This document shows, in pieces, positions 1-13,200 of a stretch of 64,000 bases of DNA. Within the stretch, counting starts at the first letter, position 1, and each line of letters begins with the position of its first letter. Under the pieces are notes generated by a model that did not search any database, was not told where the DNA came from, and saw only the letters and a list, made by a program, of their open reading frames with translations. This DNA comes from Eumeta japonica (lineage: Eukaryota; Arthropoda; Insecta; Lepidoptera; Psychidae): the NCBI GenBank assembly GCA_005406025.1, contig BGZK01000150.1, positions 62,001-126,000 on the forward strand, written 5' to 3'. Both the position numbers and the translations under genes were made by a program.

Positions 1-649
1 AAATTAGGCTTTGATGAATGCAGGAATCCATACAGTCTTTTTTATATTCGAGCTATAATTCCCTCTTAAAATTTATTTCTGTGCCCAGTATTTCTTCCAT
101 GTTACACTTATTCATGTTTCTAATTAATTGTCGTTGCCTCAAAAGACACCAATTTACCTAGTTACACATACTCGTTTACGTATTCTATCGAACTTTTCCT
201 CTATTTTTTTTGATTGTCAAATTTTATTGTATTCATATAGTCTACGTTTCGTAGCATTTTTTTTTTAATCTATAGTCGATTCACCAACGAGAAGGGAAGA
301 GAACTCAATGTTCTCTGCAAATCTTAAGTGGTTTAATTTATTGTTAAGTATCCGTATACATTTATTACTCAGTCAATGTTTTTGTAAATGTATTCAATTA
401 TAACTATGAATGACTTCGGAGAGTGCGGGTCCCCCTTCCGTGACCCTCTACCATGTTTTTAATGATACTCAGTTTTTTTATGATATTTCTGTACGTTTTA
501 TTTATACTATTATTTCTTAAAGCAGTCCATACATATGAGTGCGTTATACTTTCAAATGCATGATCCACAAATAGTGATTTATTAAGTAATAAAATTTTTT
601 TAATTACTTATTCAATTGTGTGTTTGTTGTCAATTGTAATGTAGCCAGT

Positions 650-920
650 AGCCCACCGATTCTATTGATTGATATTTATCGATTTACGACACTATCCTTC
701 TCGGAGTGATTGGTAAAAAGACTTTATTTATTGTAAATAATAGGCTGATAGGCCCGTAGTTACTGATGTTAAATAGGTTCCCATTTTTATACAATAGTTT
801 TATGTTAGATTTACTCGATCTTGATCCTACTTTCTCTTTTACTAGTACTAAGTTGAAAAGTTCTACTAGATTATATAGATAGCTAGGATTGATGCTCCAA
901 TTTTCAGAACTTCGATTGTG
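650..920 (-). mobile_element. RTE-like non-LTR retrotransposon fragment (RT domain)
   Basis: Reading the minus strand from about 905 down to 670 gives an open stretch containing YLYNLVELFNLVLVKEK, then IKLLYKNG, then ISNYGPISLLFTINKVF. This is the pattern of the N-terminal RT region of RTE-type LINEs, whose usual form is close to ILLHKKGD...NNYRPISLL...KIF. Frameshifts and stops surround it, so it is a dead fragment. The element probably extends further through the T-rich sequence up to about 2.2 kb on the same strand, but I could not confirm an endonuclease domain. RTE rather than Jockey or CR1 is an inference from wording alone. Confidence 0.7.
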
Positions 921-2639
921 ATGTTAACTTTTTTTTTGGGTTTTTTCCGATTTCATCATTTGATATAACTCTCTATTTTGGTTTCTGTTATTGAGCCTAA
1001 TTCTGATAATCCTCATTAATTATATTACTATTTTGATCTTCTTGTGTCTTTTGATAGGGTGGTTTTTGTATAAAGTAGAATAAAAAATTTTTCCACATTC
1101 TATTATAACTCTCCTGTCATTGGTTTCGCCCTTCTCACAATGCAAACCCTGTATTAAATTTTTGTGAGTTTTTTTGTTCTTTAGAAACTATTTTTGAGGT
1201 TCGCAATATTGACATATTTTTTTATAATCAAACTTCTATAGTTGTCATAATTTTTATAATTTTTTATTGGCTTGTTTGAACATTTTTTTAATTTCTGTTT
1301 CTTTTCCTTGAGCTTATTTGTCATAAATAACAATTCAGTGCGGGCTGAAGTGAAGTAAATAGAGAAGGCAAAAGAGCTGCTCGGTGACGAAGTACATGCT
1401 GTGACGTCACAAGCCCTATTAAGGGAGATTCGTCATATAGGGACAAGGAACAGATCTAAAGAATAACTTGAATCAACGATATTGGACCTTGTTTAAAGTT
1501 CAATTTTAACAAGGCTACTCTCTATGATATATTAAAAAAACTTTATGTATTGTCCTTCAGTGTTTTCTTTATTACGAAGCCTACGCCATAAAATTCCTGT
1601 GCCTCCTCTAGGTATACAACAAAATATATAATCATTATGTTCTTAAGATGGTACATCCCTATCTTTTTAATTTCTGAAAATCCTACAATGTCCTATTTTT
1701 ATTGTTTATTGTATTGTTTAGTTCTACTGTTCTTTCTTTTGTCGATAGAGATCTTACATCGAATGTGCATAATATTAGGTCTAGTTTTCTTTTTAACTTA
1801 ATATTTTTTTTGCTTATATTTTCAGAAGGATAGTTAATTTTATTGGTTTTTCTTTAATCTAGGGTCATGGTCGTCTTACTCCAATGTAACCTGCTAGTGT
1901 CGGGTTCATTTTTGAAAAGTTCGTTTGGGTTAAGTTATGCTATTTGTTTTGATTTTATTCTAGGTGCTGTTGCTCATTGCTAGTTTTTTAAGATCTCAGA
2001 TTGTGAAGTTATTCTACCTAGTTCAAAAAATTTGAGAATACTGGGTTTTATAATTCCTTTTGGGAGGCTTTGGTAAATTGTGATGTCGAAACGTGTTTAT
2101 ATTTGCTTGTTTCTGGGTTGACGAGTTGAGTGTACCTGAAACTTCTCTCTTTCTTTTATCTCTCGTTTTTGCAGCTGGTTTTTTCACGCATCAATTTAAC
2201 GTTTTTAAGAAAAGCGATATTTCCTTTCTTTCTTTCTCCTTAGAGTTTTGGTTGTAGTTGCTTTTGCTTTTCGAGTACTTCTCTAGTGTAATTTTACTTC
2301 TTAGTGAAGGGCAAGGACGAAACCAGCCTTTCAGTTGGTTGCGAGGGTCACATAATAATGGTCCAGTCAGAACTGGCCCCGATACAGTTAATATTAAGAC
2401 AAAGACGCATCCCGGGAGCGTTATGACCCCCATGGCTCTCCCCGGATTAGACCCTGGGTGACAGCTGGCTCTTATTTCTGAACATGATACGTTTTTTCTA
2501 TACAGCCGATATCGAGACCACAACGAGGCGGTTCTTAATATTATTTTCGTCAATTCTGTACATGTTCAGTTCATGAGTTTCTAGATGTATTCCGGTTACC
2601 GTTAGTGTTTCCTTCATGATTTCTACCAGTTTCATAAAC

Positions 2640-2765
2640 GCGAGCGGCGGAGGCTCAGTGGTCAAGAGCTTCGGCTTACACCGGAAAATACCGCGTTCGA
2701 TTCCGACCAGGGGAGAATCGATGGATGAGTTTTTAAACTTAAGTCAAATTAAACCACACGTTCCG
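2640..2765 (+). mobile_element. tRNA-derived SINE
   Basis: The segment carries the two internal RNA polymerase III promoter blocks in the right order and spacing. An A-box-like GGCTCAGTGG at about 2654 is followed by a B-box GTTCGATTCC at about 2695. This is the head of a tRNA-related SINE, not a working tRNA gene, because no cloverleaf with acceptor stem can be closed around the boxes. The 3' body is not clearly delimited. Confidence 0.6.
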
Positions 2766-2885
2766 TGACTCGGAGGGTATGTTGAGCTATCGGCCTCGGA
2801 CGTTTTCACCATCGCCTTGGTGACGACGGTCGTTAGCAGCCCCCCATCCACACCGGGCCGGCGCGAGCGGCTAAGATCTAGAAGT

Positions 2886-2953
2886 CGTATTAATAAAGCA
2901 CACTTAAGTGCGGAGTTCCATCTTGAGAGTGGAAAGAGCGGAACAATTATAGT
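2886..2953 (+). repeat. Direct repeat copy 1
   Basis: A segment of about 67 bp beginning CGTATTAATAAAGCACAC recurs with few differences at 3477-3543. Both copies contain TTCCATCTTGAGAGTGG and end in a similar ATTATAGT/GTTATAGT stretch. The flanking sequences differ, so these look like two insertions of one dispersed element or a local duplication. Confidence 0.7.
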
Positions 2954-3476
2954 GAGATACTTGTATTACACCTATATTATTATTCTGGGTGCTTGTCTCC
3001 CTATTCCAGAAATTCCGCTGCGTATTCTGCCCTAAAATCGTCTGTATTCTGACATGACGGAGTTAGCCCACGAGCGCACGTCAAAAAAGGGAATAAATCA
3101 AGCGATAATAAAGGGAATAAAATCAGTAAAGTATAACGCAGATATGTATTAATGTATAGTTATAAAAGGAGCTGGCCTAATGAAATGCTACATATAGAAT
3201 ATATAAAAGTTCAATATAGAACAGCCGAAAATTGACATTCATACGACAAATTACATAAAAGTAGGAAATTTGGTTCGAAATAAAAACATGTTATTTGAGT
3301 TACTGTGTAGGAGAAACAACCGCACGCTGCTTCTGTTACATACGATAATTTTGGTACTGGAAATTGCGCCCTTATAAGGCAGGTGGCTCGTTATACACGT
3401 CTCTTTCCATTACATCGTCCAAGGCCCATTAGGGTCAGTAGACCTCATTGTTTGCGGTAACTCAAACACCATCGCC

Positions 3477-3543
3477 CGTATTAATAAAGCACACTCAAGT
3501 GCTCGTTCCATCTTGAGAGTGGAGAGAGCGAGATAGTTATAGT
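3477..3543 (+). repeat. Direct repeat copy 2
   Basis: Second copy of the 67-bp segment found at 2886-2953. It lies about 600 bp upstream of the copy A promoter. No equivalent is seen upstream of copies B or C, so it is unlikely to be part of the shared regulatory block. Confidence 0.7.
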
Positions 3544-3684
3544 AGTTCGTTATAGAAAATAGTATACATCTCACTTCCACGTTACTACTCTTGAGATGGT
3601 GCATTGTTTGAGTGAAGTCTATTAACATGACCCTAATAATGAGGCGAGTCTGAAATAAAAAGATTCTGGGAAAATATGGCTCGA

Positions 3685-4173
3685 CGTTACGGTGAGAATG
3701 TCCTTAAGCAGTGTTACCACTTATTTATTCAAGTCTTCCCTTTATTCGATTGATAGCGACCGAAAACGCACTTTTAGAAATAGAGACGGTTTCGGGGCTC
3801 GGAGGTAAAGTGTTTTCAAAATTAACCAAGTTTGGGTCGAATTAAAAAAAATAACCGAATTCACTCACTCGCGATTGCCGTACCCTAAGAATGATGGAAA
3901 ATATATAAATCATAAACTCTTGTAGGCAATAAATCATGAAATTTTAGCATTACAGCACTTTACATGAAACTTTTGTCTATTGTTAGACAAAAACAAAAGG
4001 CTTATTGAATCAATTGTTAGAGAAATGAATTATTAGTTCAAACGATATATTCACGGCGAATGTTTGCATTGGTTTTTGCGTAAATTTCAAGGTATAAAAA
4101 GGTCGTACGCGATATTCAGAGGCACAGTTCAGTTTCCGGTCGTCGGTCGAATCTTCACGGTCCAGGAAGAACC
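3685..4173 (+). promoter_or_regulatory. Promoter and conserved upstream block of copy A
   Basis: This block aligns with 22519-22985 (copy B) and about 53400-53849 (copy C). It carries a TATA box, TATAAAAA at 4093-4100, with an arthropod-initiator-like ACAGT at 4124-4128 downstream. About 30 bp upstream of the TATA box is TGTTTGCATT (4061-4070), identical in all three copies, which overlaps forkhead and POU/octamer-like consensus motifs. An AAACAAAAGGCTTATTGA stretch is also shared. In Bombyx, sericin-1 is controlled by SGF-1 (Forkhead) and SGF-3 (POU-M1); the same factors acting here is an inference from motif resemblance. Confidence 0.8.
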
Positions 4174-4212
4174 ATGCGGCTGTACCTGGTGTGTCTGCTG
4201 GTGGCGCTCAGC
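4174..4212 (+). CDS. Copy A exon 1: signal peptide, first part
   Basis: Encodes [13 protein letters not shown] in exactly 39 nt, followed by a GTGAGT donor. The start is the first ATG about 48 bp after the putative initiator, in an ACC-ATG context. It is conserved in B (22986) and C (53850). The hydrophobic run LYLVCLLVAL is the signal-peptide core. Sericin genes of moths typically begin with such a very short first coding exon. Confidence 0.92.
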
Positions 4213-7200
4213 GTGAGTATTCACACTTCTTTATGGTCAACCAGGTTATCTGTTTGCCAGTTCTCTTATATTTTTTAGAGATCCATCAGCTAATTGTGTG
4301 ATCTATTAAATCTCGTTAATGTGCATATGTCGATCTCGTATCATATTTCATATGTACAATGCTGTGGCATAGCTAGGGGAAGGAGGCGGAGGCGCCCCGC
4401 ACCGAGTGCCGACCATTTAGGGGTGACACTCGAGTTCGTCCGACTGCAAATTTTGATTCACAAAAAATGCACAACGTCATATAAAACATTGTTAATCATT
4501 AGTGATTTTCATCGACTTAACAATGTTGATTTTTAGGGTGTCACTTCAAATCCGCCCAGGGTGACACCCAGGCCAGATGCGCCACTGCTATGAGTGTCTA
4601 TATCTTATTATAATCTCACCGCAAGATATGGGTAACAGAAATAAAACAAAAGTATATAATTTATTTCCGATGTAGTTGTACATCGCTGAAAATAAACAGT
4701 AGCTAATTTAATTTGTCCTTTAATAATAGGCGAAAATATAATGGCAAATGTAATAGGCTACGAAGGAACGAGCCGGGGAAAAAAATACTATATAAAATCA
4801 AAATCTTTCAAAATATATTAAAAATTCTTTCATGAGCACATTTTTTATCACTTAGTTAAAATCGGCTAGTCATCCATCTGCGAGTAGGTGTATCAGCTGA
4901 TACCGGTTGTACTGAAAATTAACACTGGTTAAGCTAAGCTTGAAGGTTTTCGACGGATTATATTATGGGCTATATATAAAGAACTACCACCCGGCAACAT
5001 AATATTATACTTGTTAAAATAAAATATTGAAGAAGGCTTCCAAAAAAGGTTTGATACAGAAAAAAAAGTGGTTTGATTTTGTTTTTTATTTTTTAGTTTC
5101 TACTTCTCTAGCCAGAATCATGAAAAGTTGTCATCAATTTAATATAATGAAAGATGGACGTAATGTTACCGTCTGGTAACAGATTTGATGAGAGAATTTA
5201 ATATGGTGAATTAAATTTATTATCTGATCAATTTCATTTGCCACATTCAATGATTGGTCAATAGACTGAAAGTATTGTTCGCCACAAGTCAAATACATCG
5301 GTATGATTCATAAGAATACATGTAGTGTCACTTTAAGCGTAGTTTTAATTTGTAATGTTGAAGTACATAAACATTAGGAAATCATTTTGCATATAAAGTA
5401 TTTAATTTGAAATGTTTTATTTACAGGTGCTGAGCGCGCATGCGAAAAGTGAGTCTGGTCAATCAGTACACGTTCTGTTGCCATAGACGCATTTAGTCGA
5501 ACTTAAATTGATGCAATCGTAGGGAACTCATCAACTCAATATAATAAGTAGAGCGAACTTTTAAATGGAAATTTGAGATGGAATCAAATTTATGTCGTAC
5601 GGAGCTATAATTTTAAAAACATTTTAAGAGATTTAAACGCTTCTAACGTGAATATGGAAAAAAGCAACGAGTTTATTTGTACATTTTATAGTAAAATAAA
5701 TATAAATTTCCAAAAGTTCTATAACGAATTTTATATTCCGAGATATTTGAAGAAATTGTCACGAACGAGAGAATTATCCATTAGAATTTTGTTAACTGAA
5801 AATTAGCATTCATTATTTTTAAAATGACATGAACTGATGATATAAAGTAAGATAAGACGAAAATGTGAGGCCGATCAAAAAAATAAGAAATAAAAATAGG
5901 ATGTTCATAAGCACAGGAACGCAACACAAAAGAATTTCGCATCTTTAACCATAGTTCTAGGTTTGAATTAGTTCACCTCGCATTTAGTTGCTTTTCGGTT
6001 TAACGAAGAATCTAACAACAACTCGTCTATTTCCAGTCGCGGAGTTGAAAAAGAATGTGCCCAAGCATCTCGAAGCTTCTCAGCACGAGAAATCGGGGGA
6101 CACCCACGAAAAGAAGCATTCGGAGAGTGAGTACTCTATTACATACGATCTCACACGATAGCGACCTTTAACATATAGACTTTACATGGCATACCAGTCC
6201 ACAAAAAAGGGCCACGATATTTCTGAACGTTGAGGAGTTAAATGCACTACAATTTAGTATCAATCAATGTCACATAATAAATCATTTAGAAAATGAAACG
6301 GTAACTACTTCTTTAATGAGTTATTTTTAATAAAAAACAAAAATTAGAACTATACAAGTCGAATTCTAAAAGTTATGGATTCTTATTTACTAAAAATATT
6401 TTTTTCTTAAATAGAATATTACTACGGGCATGAATGGTTGGTACGAAGGCACGAAAGCGAATAAACGAGAACAAGTCAACTGTCTAGTTCTCACGGCCAT
6501 TGATATCGTAACGCATGTCGGCTCTTCGTTCTCTAAAAATCTTTTAAATCCCTTTGCGTACAGACCATAGAGGGCGTAGGGGGATATGAAACGAACGGAT
6601 ACAAATTCCTCAATGTCATTATAATCCCCTGTTTACGATATGATATCAAAAATCGTGTAATCATGCAGAATAATCTAACATGACTCAGATCAACCCAAAC
6701 AAAGCGACAACTTTTGATGTCAACCGAACTTGACCGTGTCATAGAAAGCGTCAATTTCAAGAAGTTGCCGCCAGACAAAATGTCTCGTTAATATTTGTAT
6801 GCCAAAAGTTAAGCGTGTTTGAAGTGTCAATTACAATATATATAATACATATATGTACCTAGTAATTAAATGTTTCAAATAATGTCCCTACTTCTGCAGA
6901 TTACCGAGCGCAGTCGGCGTATCTCTTTCCGGGTAAACGTCACCCGTTTCATTTTCAATACCGCTAGTATTTTTCTGGGCGCACGTACCTTTCCGCTCTC
7001 GCTGCGCCTACGCAAATAAATGTTTTGCAACGAGACCGCAAAAAGCGGCGGCAGTTCGGCCGGGGCTCTGCCGTGCCGACTCCTCGCAGACGTCCGGTTT
7101 TAGAATGTTCAGTTAAATGTATCGAAATACAAACGAAACCATGTGATTAGGAGAATGCTGGTGGTTGAGTTTTTAGCGAGTTGCTTCCGAATTTGAAGGT

Positions 7201-10200
7201 AAAGCGTTCAATTCTGATCAAATATTGACGATGAATTTTCATTAGAAATGGTAAACAGTATGTAATAGATTTATCCTTAACCTAATTCTTATCACATCAT
7301 GACACAATATTTTTATCTATTTAATTTGTCCTAAAAGTAGCTTCAAAATTATGTAGGAATAAATTAAACGTAACTAGATATAACGCTATAAAATACCAGT
7401 TTTGTAAGCGGATGCGTTTGATTTGATTCGAATATTATTGTTCAAACTGTGGCATCTCATTTATATTAGTGATATCTTCAAAGTTGCATAATAAACCGTT
7501 TAAAAATGATTATCACTAAATTGTTTAGATAGAATCAATCCATTCATTAATCAATACAAAACTAGTTCTCGCCCGCGGTTTCGCTCGCGTGGGCATAGAA
7601 TGAATTTCTTTGTTATTTAACATCGAGCCACCTCCCTGCTGACCGTAACCGCGACCCCAGTTCTATTCCGGTTCCACTACCGTTCCGGTTGGGGTCCCGT
7701 TCTTGCTGTCAGTGCCGGGTCTGCTTTAACTTCCAGTGTTCGTCCCGCACTCGTTCCCGATCACTATATCAATGCCGCTTTCCGTTAAGTTCTTGTTTCT
7801 GCCTTCGATTGCCATTCCGTTCCCGCTCTCGGTTTCTATTTGATCTCGTTCTATATTCATTACATTGAACCATTTTCATCAATCAAACCTTTGTGATTGT
7901 TCATTTTTTCCTAAAAGTTATTCTAGGACCATAACTATCAAAGCAAAATAAAAATTAGCCATTTTCATAGTTCGAATCGAGGGTCATAGTCATAAGTTCA
8001 TATACAAATCTTTTAGAATAAAGTGCTTTTGATTTTTGTGGAAAAAAATCCCAATCATTCTTTCCCTAATAACATTATGCTTTAGCTACATCTGAAAAAA
8101 TAAATGAGCCAAAACATAAAAGCATTCAGTGGTGTGCTTAGCAACGAACAGCATTTCATTTTCATTCATAAGAAGTATTGGTATAAATGTTTCATTCATA
8201 TTTTATTATATTTTTTTTCTACCACAGATCACGAATTGAAACATACGGAGAAGCACCAACATTCGGAACATACGAAACACAAAAAATTTCATCAGTCGGA
8301 ACATATAGATCAGGACAAATTTGATAATTTGAAACAAACGAAGAAGAAAGTAACTCATCAGCAGAAATATACAAAGCAGGACAAAGCTGATAATTATAAA
8401 GAAACGGAAGAGGAAAAATTTTATAAGTCAAAAGAAGCAAATCAACACAAAAATGATAATTTGAAACAAACGAAGAAGATAGTAACTCATCAGCAGAAAT
8501 ATACAAAGCAGGACAAATCTGATAATTATAAAGAAACGGTAGAGGAAAATTTTTATAAGTCAAAAGAAGCAAATCAACACAAAAATGATAATTTAAAACA
8601 AACGAAGAAGAAAGTAACTCATCAGTATAAATATACACAGAAGGACGAATCTGATAATTCGAAACATACAGAATACAACCAATCTCATGAGGCTACTCAG
8701 AAGCATACGGAACAAGAATCTAAGAAACAGTCATCGCATCAATCCAGTCAGCACTCCGAGAAGAAAGTGCAGCACACGGAGAAGCACTCCAGCGACCAGC
8801 ATTCTTCCAAACATTCAGGTAAAAATTAAAGCCAGTCTTTGATTGAATGAGTGTTTAATATAATTCATTATCGAAATTCACAATTGTTGTCTTCGCCGTA
8901 GAAAACGTCACGATCTACCAACGGGCGTTGGTCTTTGATCAAATAAACGATGGGTTTTGTTGTCCTACTGAGCATCGGTAATCGTAGATGTAGACTTCTC
9001 TCGTGGGTATAACTGTTTTTGTATACGACGATCATTATTCAGCTATGAATGTAACTGCCAAAACTATTTTAACGATTGCCCATTACCTTTTTTACAACCC
9101 ATGTAATGTGACTATCACGAATATACTTTTAAACATGTGATATCTTGCCACAGCCCCCACTCTTATGCAAAGGGTGTACACTGACAATTTCGGTTCAGCT
9201 AGCAAGTCAAGGTTATGATGTTCTATGGTAAAGTAATAAGTAAAGCTACTCAGAAATACAACATGGTTGTATAGTTGAATTTGTAATTTTAGTGAAAAAT
9301 GTCATTGAAAACGTGTATAGAAACCGTTTAAGTACAACGGTAGATACCATTAATATTAAATATTTATTATAATATTTTTCGGTTTTTCTCGATAATTCTC
9401 AAGGGTGGAATAATACATACGAATACAATCATATAGTGGAAGGTTTTCCAGACTGAAATCAGAAAAAAACTTTGTTGTGGACATTTGCACTTTCGATAAT
9501 CAGATTTTTATGTAGCTAAGGAAGAACGTTTTTACTTTGGGTAAGAACGGTTTTTACGTTGGATAAGACTTCGGTTGTTTTTAATGTATATTTATTTATC
9601 TTAAATGAGTATAAAGTTTTACCTCACCCCAGAATATTGACGTCGGTCACATAATAAAAATTAATAAGGGCAACGCGTTAAAGTCAAAATTCGGTACTTT
9701 GTGTGACAGTGTAATTTTTTTCATTTCCGATTTTCGTCTTCGTCTTATGCCAAGAAAATAAAGATAAAAATCTTTATTTTATATTTTTATGATTTATAAC
9801 AATCTTTTTATATTCAGCTACAACCTGTCTAAAGCAGGAGGTAATTATTGCAACATTACATAAAGTAAACATTTTATGATCAAATCCATATTCCGCAAGT
9901 TGCACTGTAATCAGAAACCACAAGGCGGTACTTCGTTTGGGGATTAATGAGCGGACGGCTTGAGGAATTAGTAACGGCCTTCTTTAGAAAACTTTTGATA
10001 ACATCTATTGTATTATGATTAACCGTACGCGTAAACCTTGTTAACATAAAAATTACAAAGTCATAAAATCATCGAAATGAACAACTAAATTATTTGTATA
10101 ATATCTTCATTCTGGTTAAAACGTTTTATGCAAAAGATCAATTATTTCATTGTGTTTGCACAGAATCGCATCATGAAGGTAGTTCTGGTGGTAAAAAACA

Positions 10201-13200
10201 GAGTGGAACCACATGAGGGAGTGCCGGAGTGGAAATGGAAAAATAAAAATATGCGGATGGAAGTGGAAAGAGGTGGAGGATGGCAGTGGAGGCCGAGGAG
10301 GCCGGCATGGCAGTGGAGAGTGGATGGAGTGGCAGGCGGCCGAGGGAGGCCGAGAAAGGGAATAGTGGAGCGGAGAGCGGATCGGAAGGAGGTGGTTGTT
10401 GGCGGCAGTGGAGCCGGTATGGACGGCAGCGGATCGGCGATGCCCGGCGGCGCATGGAGCGGATCGAGGTGATGCGCTATTTATTGGCGGACGGCGGATC
10501 GAGCGATGCCCATGGTGCCGCAGCGGATCGTGATGGCAGCCCATTGTTTGCCATGGATCGAGGCGAGCCCATGGTGCGGATCGATGAGCCGAGCTATTTA
10601 CGCATGGAAGTGGGCGATCGGATCGAGGCGAGCGGCTTAGAGTGGATCGAGAAGTATCGCCCACAGCCATGGATCGGAGAGGCGATGCCCATTTGCCATG
10701 ACAGCGGAAGTGGATCGGCGGCGAGCACAGCCAAGCGGATCGAGGAGCGAGGCCCATGGAGCCGTTGAGTGGATCGAGGCGATGCCCATAGTGTGATCGG
10801 CGAGGCGATGCCCATGGCGCGGATCGAGAAGGAGGAGCCCATGGATCGAGAAGCGAGCCCATACATGGATTGGAGAGCGAGCCCATTTACGCGGACGGGC
10901 GAAAGTGGAGTCCATACGAGCCGGCAGCGGATCGAGATATCGCAGTGTTCCGGCGAAAGTGCGAGCGGTGCCATAGCCTACAGCGGATCGAGGCGGCGTA
11001 TTTACTGGATTGGCGCGGATCGTGGAATTTTAGCCATGGCATGGAGCGGTCGGAGTATGCGGATCGAGAGCGAGCGGATCGGTGGCGAGTGGATAGTCGC
11101 AGACGGATGGTGCTGGCCAAGTGAGCGGTAGTGGGCGCAGCGAGTGCCGCTGGTAAGGTGCGGCAGCGGATCGGCGTAGTGAATTGGCGGCGGCAGTGGA
11201 GCCGGTAGTGGTGCCGGCAGCGGCAGTGGAGCTGGTAGTGGTGCCGGCAGCGGCAGCGGTGCAGGTTCCGGTAGCGGTGAATCACATCCACATGAAGGTA
11301 AGACTTATAAAAAAGGATGCAACTCTAAACAAAATAGAGTGGTTGGTGGCCCACAAACGCAGGTGTAGTCAACAGCGGATCTTAGTTATATTTTCGGGTT
11401 GCATACTCAAATATATAAAACATAAAAAACACAAAAATGTGTTTGAAATGATATTAATATTCATATAAAATAATTTGGGGGTGTGTAATTTCCCCGGAAA
11501 AGTTCTTCATAACCCATATCTTTTGTATTCAGTGCATCTGATATATGGGACAAAGTACAGAAATAAGCACAATATTTTGTAAACATACTGGTTTTGCGTC
11601 ATAAATGGCAAAACAGTTTTGTCATCAGTTTACAAGCAAATATTTAACGATAATATAAAGAAGTTACAAGAAGATGTATTCCATATCTCATGTGCCTTTT
11701 TTTTTTGATAAAACCGCAATACGATGAAATGCTCTATACGACTACATAGAAATAGAACTACGTCTTGTCAAAAAGCTTAATAAAATTCAATATTTATTTA
11801 TCTAAAATAATAATGTATTTTGTATGCTTACGATAACACAACGACAGACTAATCTAATTTTTGTTTAAATCAACTTATAGAGTTTCGGTAATTTATTCGG
11901 ATTACCAGATGTTTTCTTTTTATTTCATGCTACAGAGAAATAATTAAAACTCTTTTCTTTCACCTAAAATCAACGCCGATTAAGAAAAACGTTACTCTGC
12001 CTAAGCGAAAAATTTTAATTGTCGCATTCTTCTGGAATCGAAATTGTTTTAAAATTTGTCGACAAATACAATTATTCAAACGTATTAAAATCAAATTCGA
12101 ATTGTGTCTTTATTTCCAGATCTAATATAACATTTGTGACGAGCCTTTTGCAATATTACATCAATACATTTTCATTTACAGCACCAGCTTGGGAATTGTA
12201 CGAAGCAAGTTGCGGTAAGTGTTCACCGAACTCGAATGGGTAGAACTTAACCGTACGACAGACCTCAGAGTGACACTCACGATGATTTTTTCGAAGCGAA
12301 AAGGCTATATCTTTGGCAGATCTTGTCGCAAGCCTTATTCGTGTTCGGCATGTACATAAATCTGTTTGCGTAATAACCAGCTCATGAGTTGGGAGCATTG
12401 AAGTATCTTTCACTTTCCTACAATTTCATTTGCGTTCTGATAACTCTTAGAGCTCAGACAGGCGGTGGACTGTTTGGAACGAGAATAACAAGTTTATTTG
12501 TTTTCTTTGGAAGTTACACGTTTTTTGGCGCGTTTGCTAAAACAAATCAGATTGTATCGTTAGCTTGAGACGAAGTTACACACAATTTCAGAACTAACTA
12601 TTAAATCTTTAATGAATAAAAATTAGGTAAAACGAAAATTCTATAGTTTGCATTTTTTCATTGATATCGAATGATATGTAGATATGTATGTATGTGTAAT
12701 CCTCATACGTATATAACGTATGGTAACTATAGAATAAGTGATAATTTTAACAACTCAATGATATTTACCGAACGGAGCGATAAGCGCGTTGTTTTCAAAT
12801 GATAAAGTTGCGTTAGGGATGATTACGTGCGAAATCGACACAGCGTATTCTCTAAGGCACGGTGCCTTTTACCTGATTTGTAATTGATCTTTCAGTCATT
12901 TATTTTATGTAGTACTTTTGAAGTACAAAGAGCATGCGAGCCACCAAAAAGTAAGTGGTCATCGTCACTCACGGACACTCGTAACCTCAGAGAAGTCATT
13001 AATGCGCTGCCGGCCTCTCGGGTTCATACCCGTTTACCATAGTAAACAATAACTCGGGTATGAATAGTAATTCATATTACTATTCATACCCGAGTTATTG
13101 TTTACTAACACTCACTCACTGGATGAAACGAAACAGTGAAAACTGTTCGTCTGAATTGTATTACGATGTGATATCGCACCGGTCGAGTCGGCCCATCTCG

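Larger units (their letters stand above)
1..3684. other. Intergenic region with decayed repeats
   Basis: No host gene is recognisable here. The region is T-rich and holds a minus-strand non-LTR reverse transcriptase fragment, a tRNA-like SINE and a duplicated segment of about 67 bp, each listed separately. The short ORFs, including a minus-strand one of 120 codons at 2191-2553, match no family I know and lie in repeat-like sequence. I see no fourth copy of the silk gene's exon 1 in this stretch. Confidence 0.6.

Noticed and set aside
8104..8227. ATG at 8104 as an independent gene start for the Lys/His-rich ORF
   Set aside because: The region before 8228 is intronic, with a polypyrimidine-CCACAG acceptor. 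Copies B and C have the same acceptor but different upstream sequence.
10116..11291. Overlapping ORFs on both strands in copy A exon 5
   Set aside because: None shows a family motif, and they arise from a GC-rich degraded repeat. The splice-bounded exon frame explains the region better.
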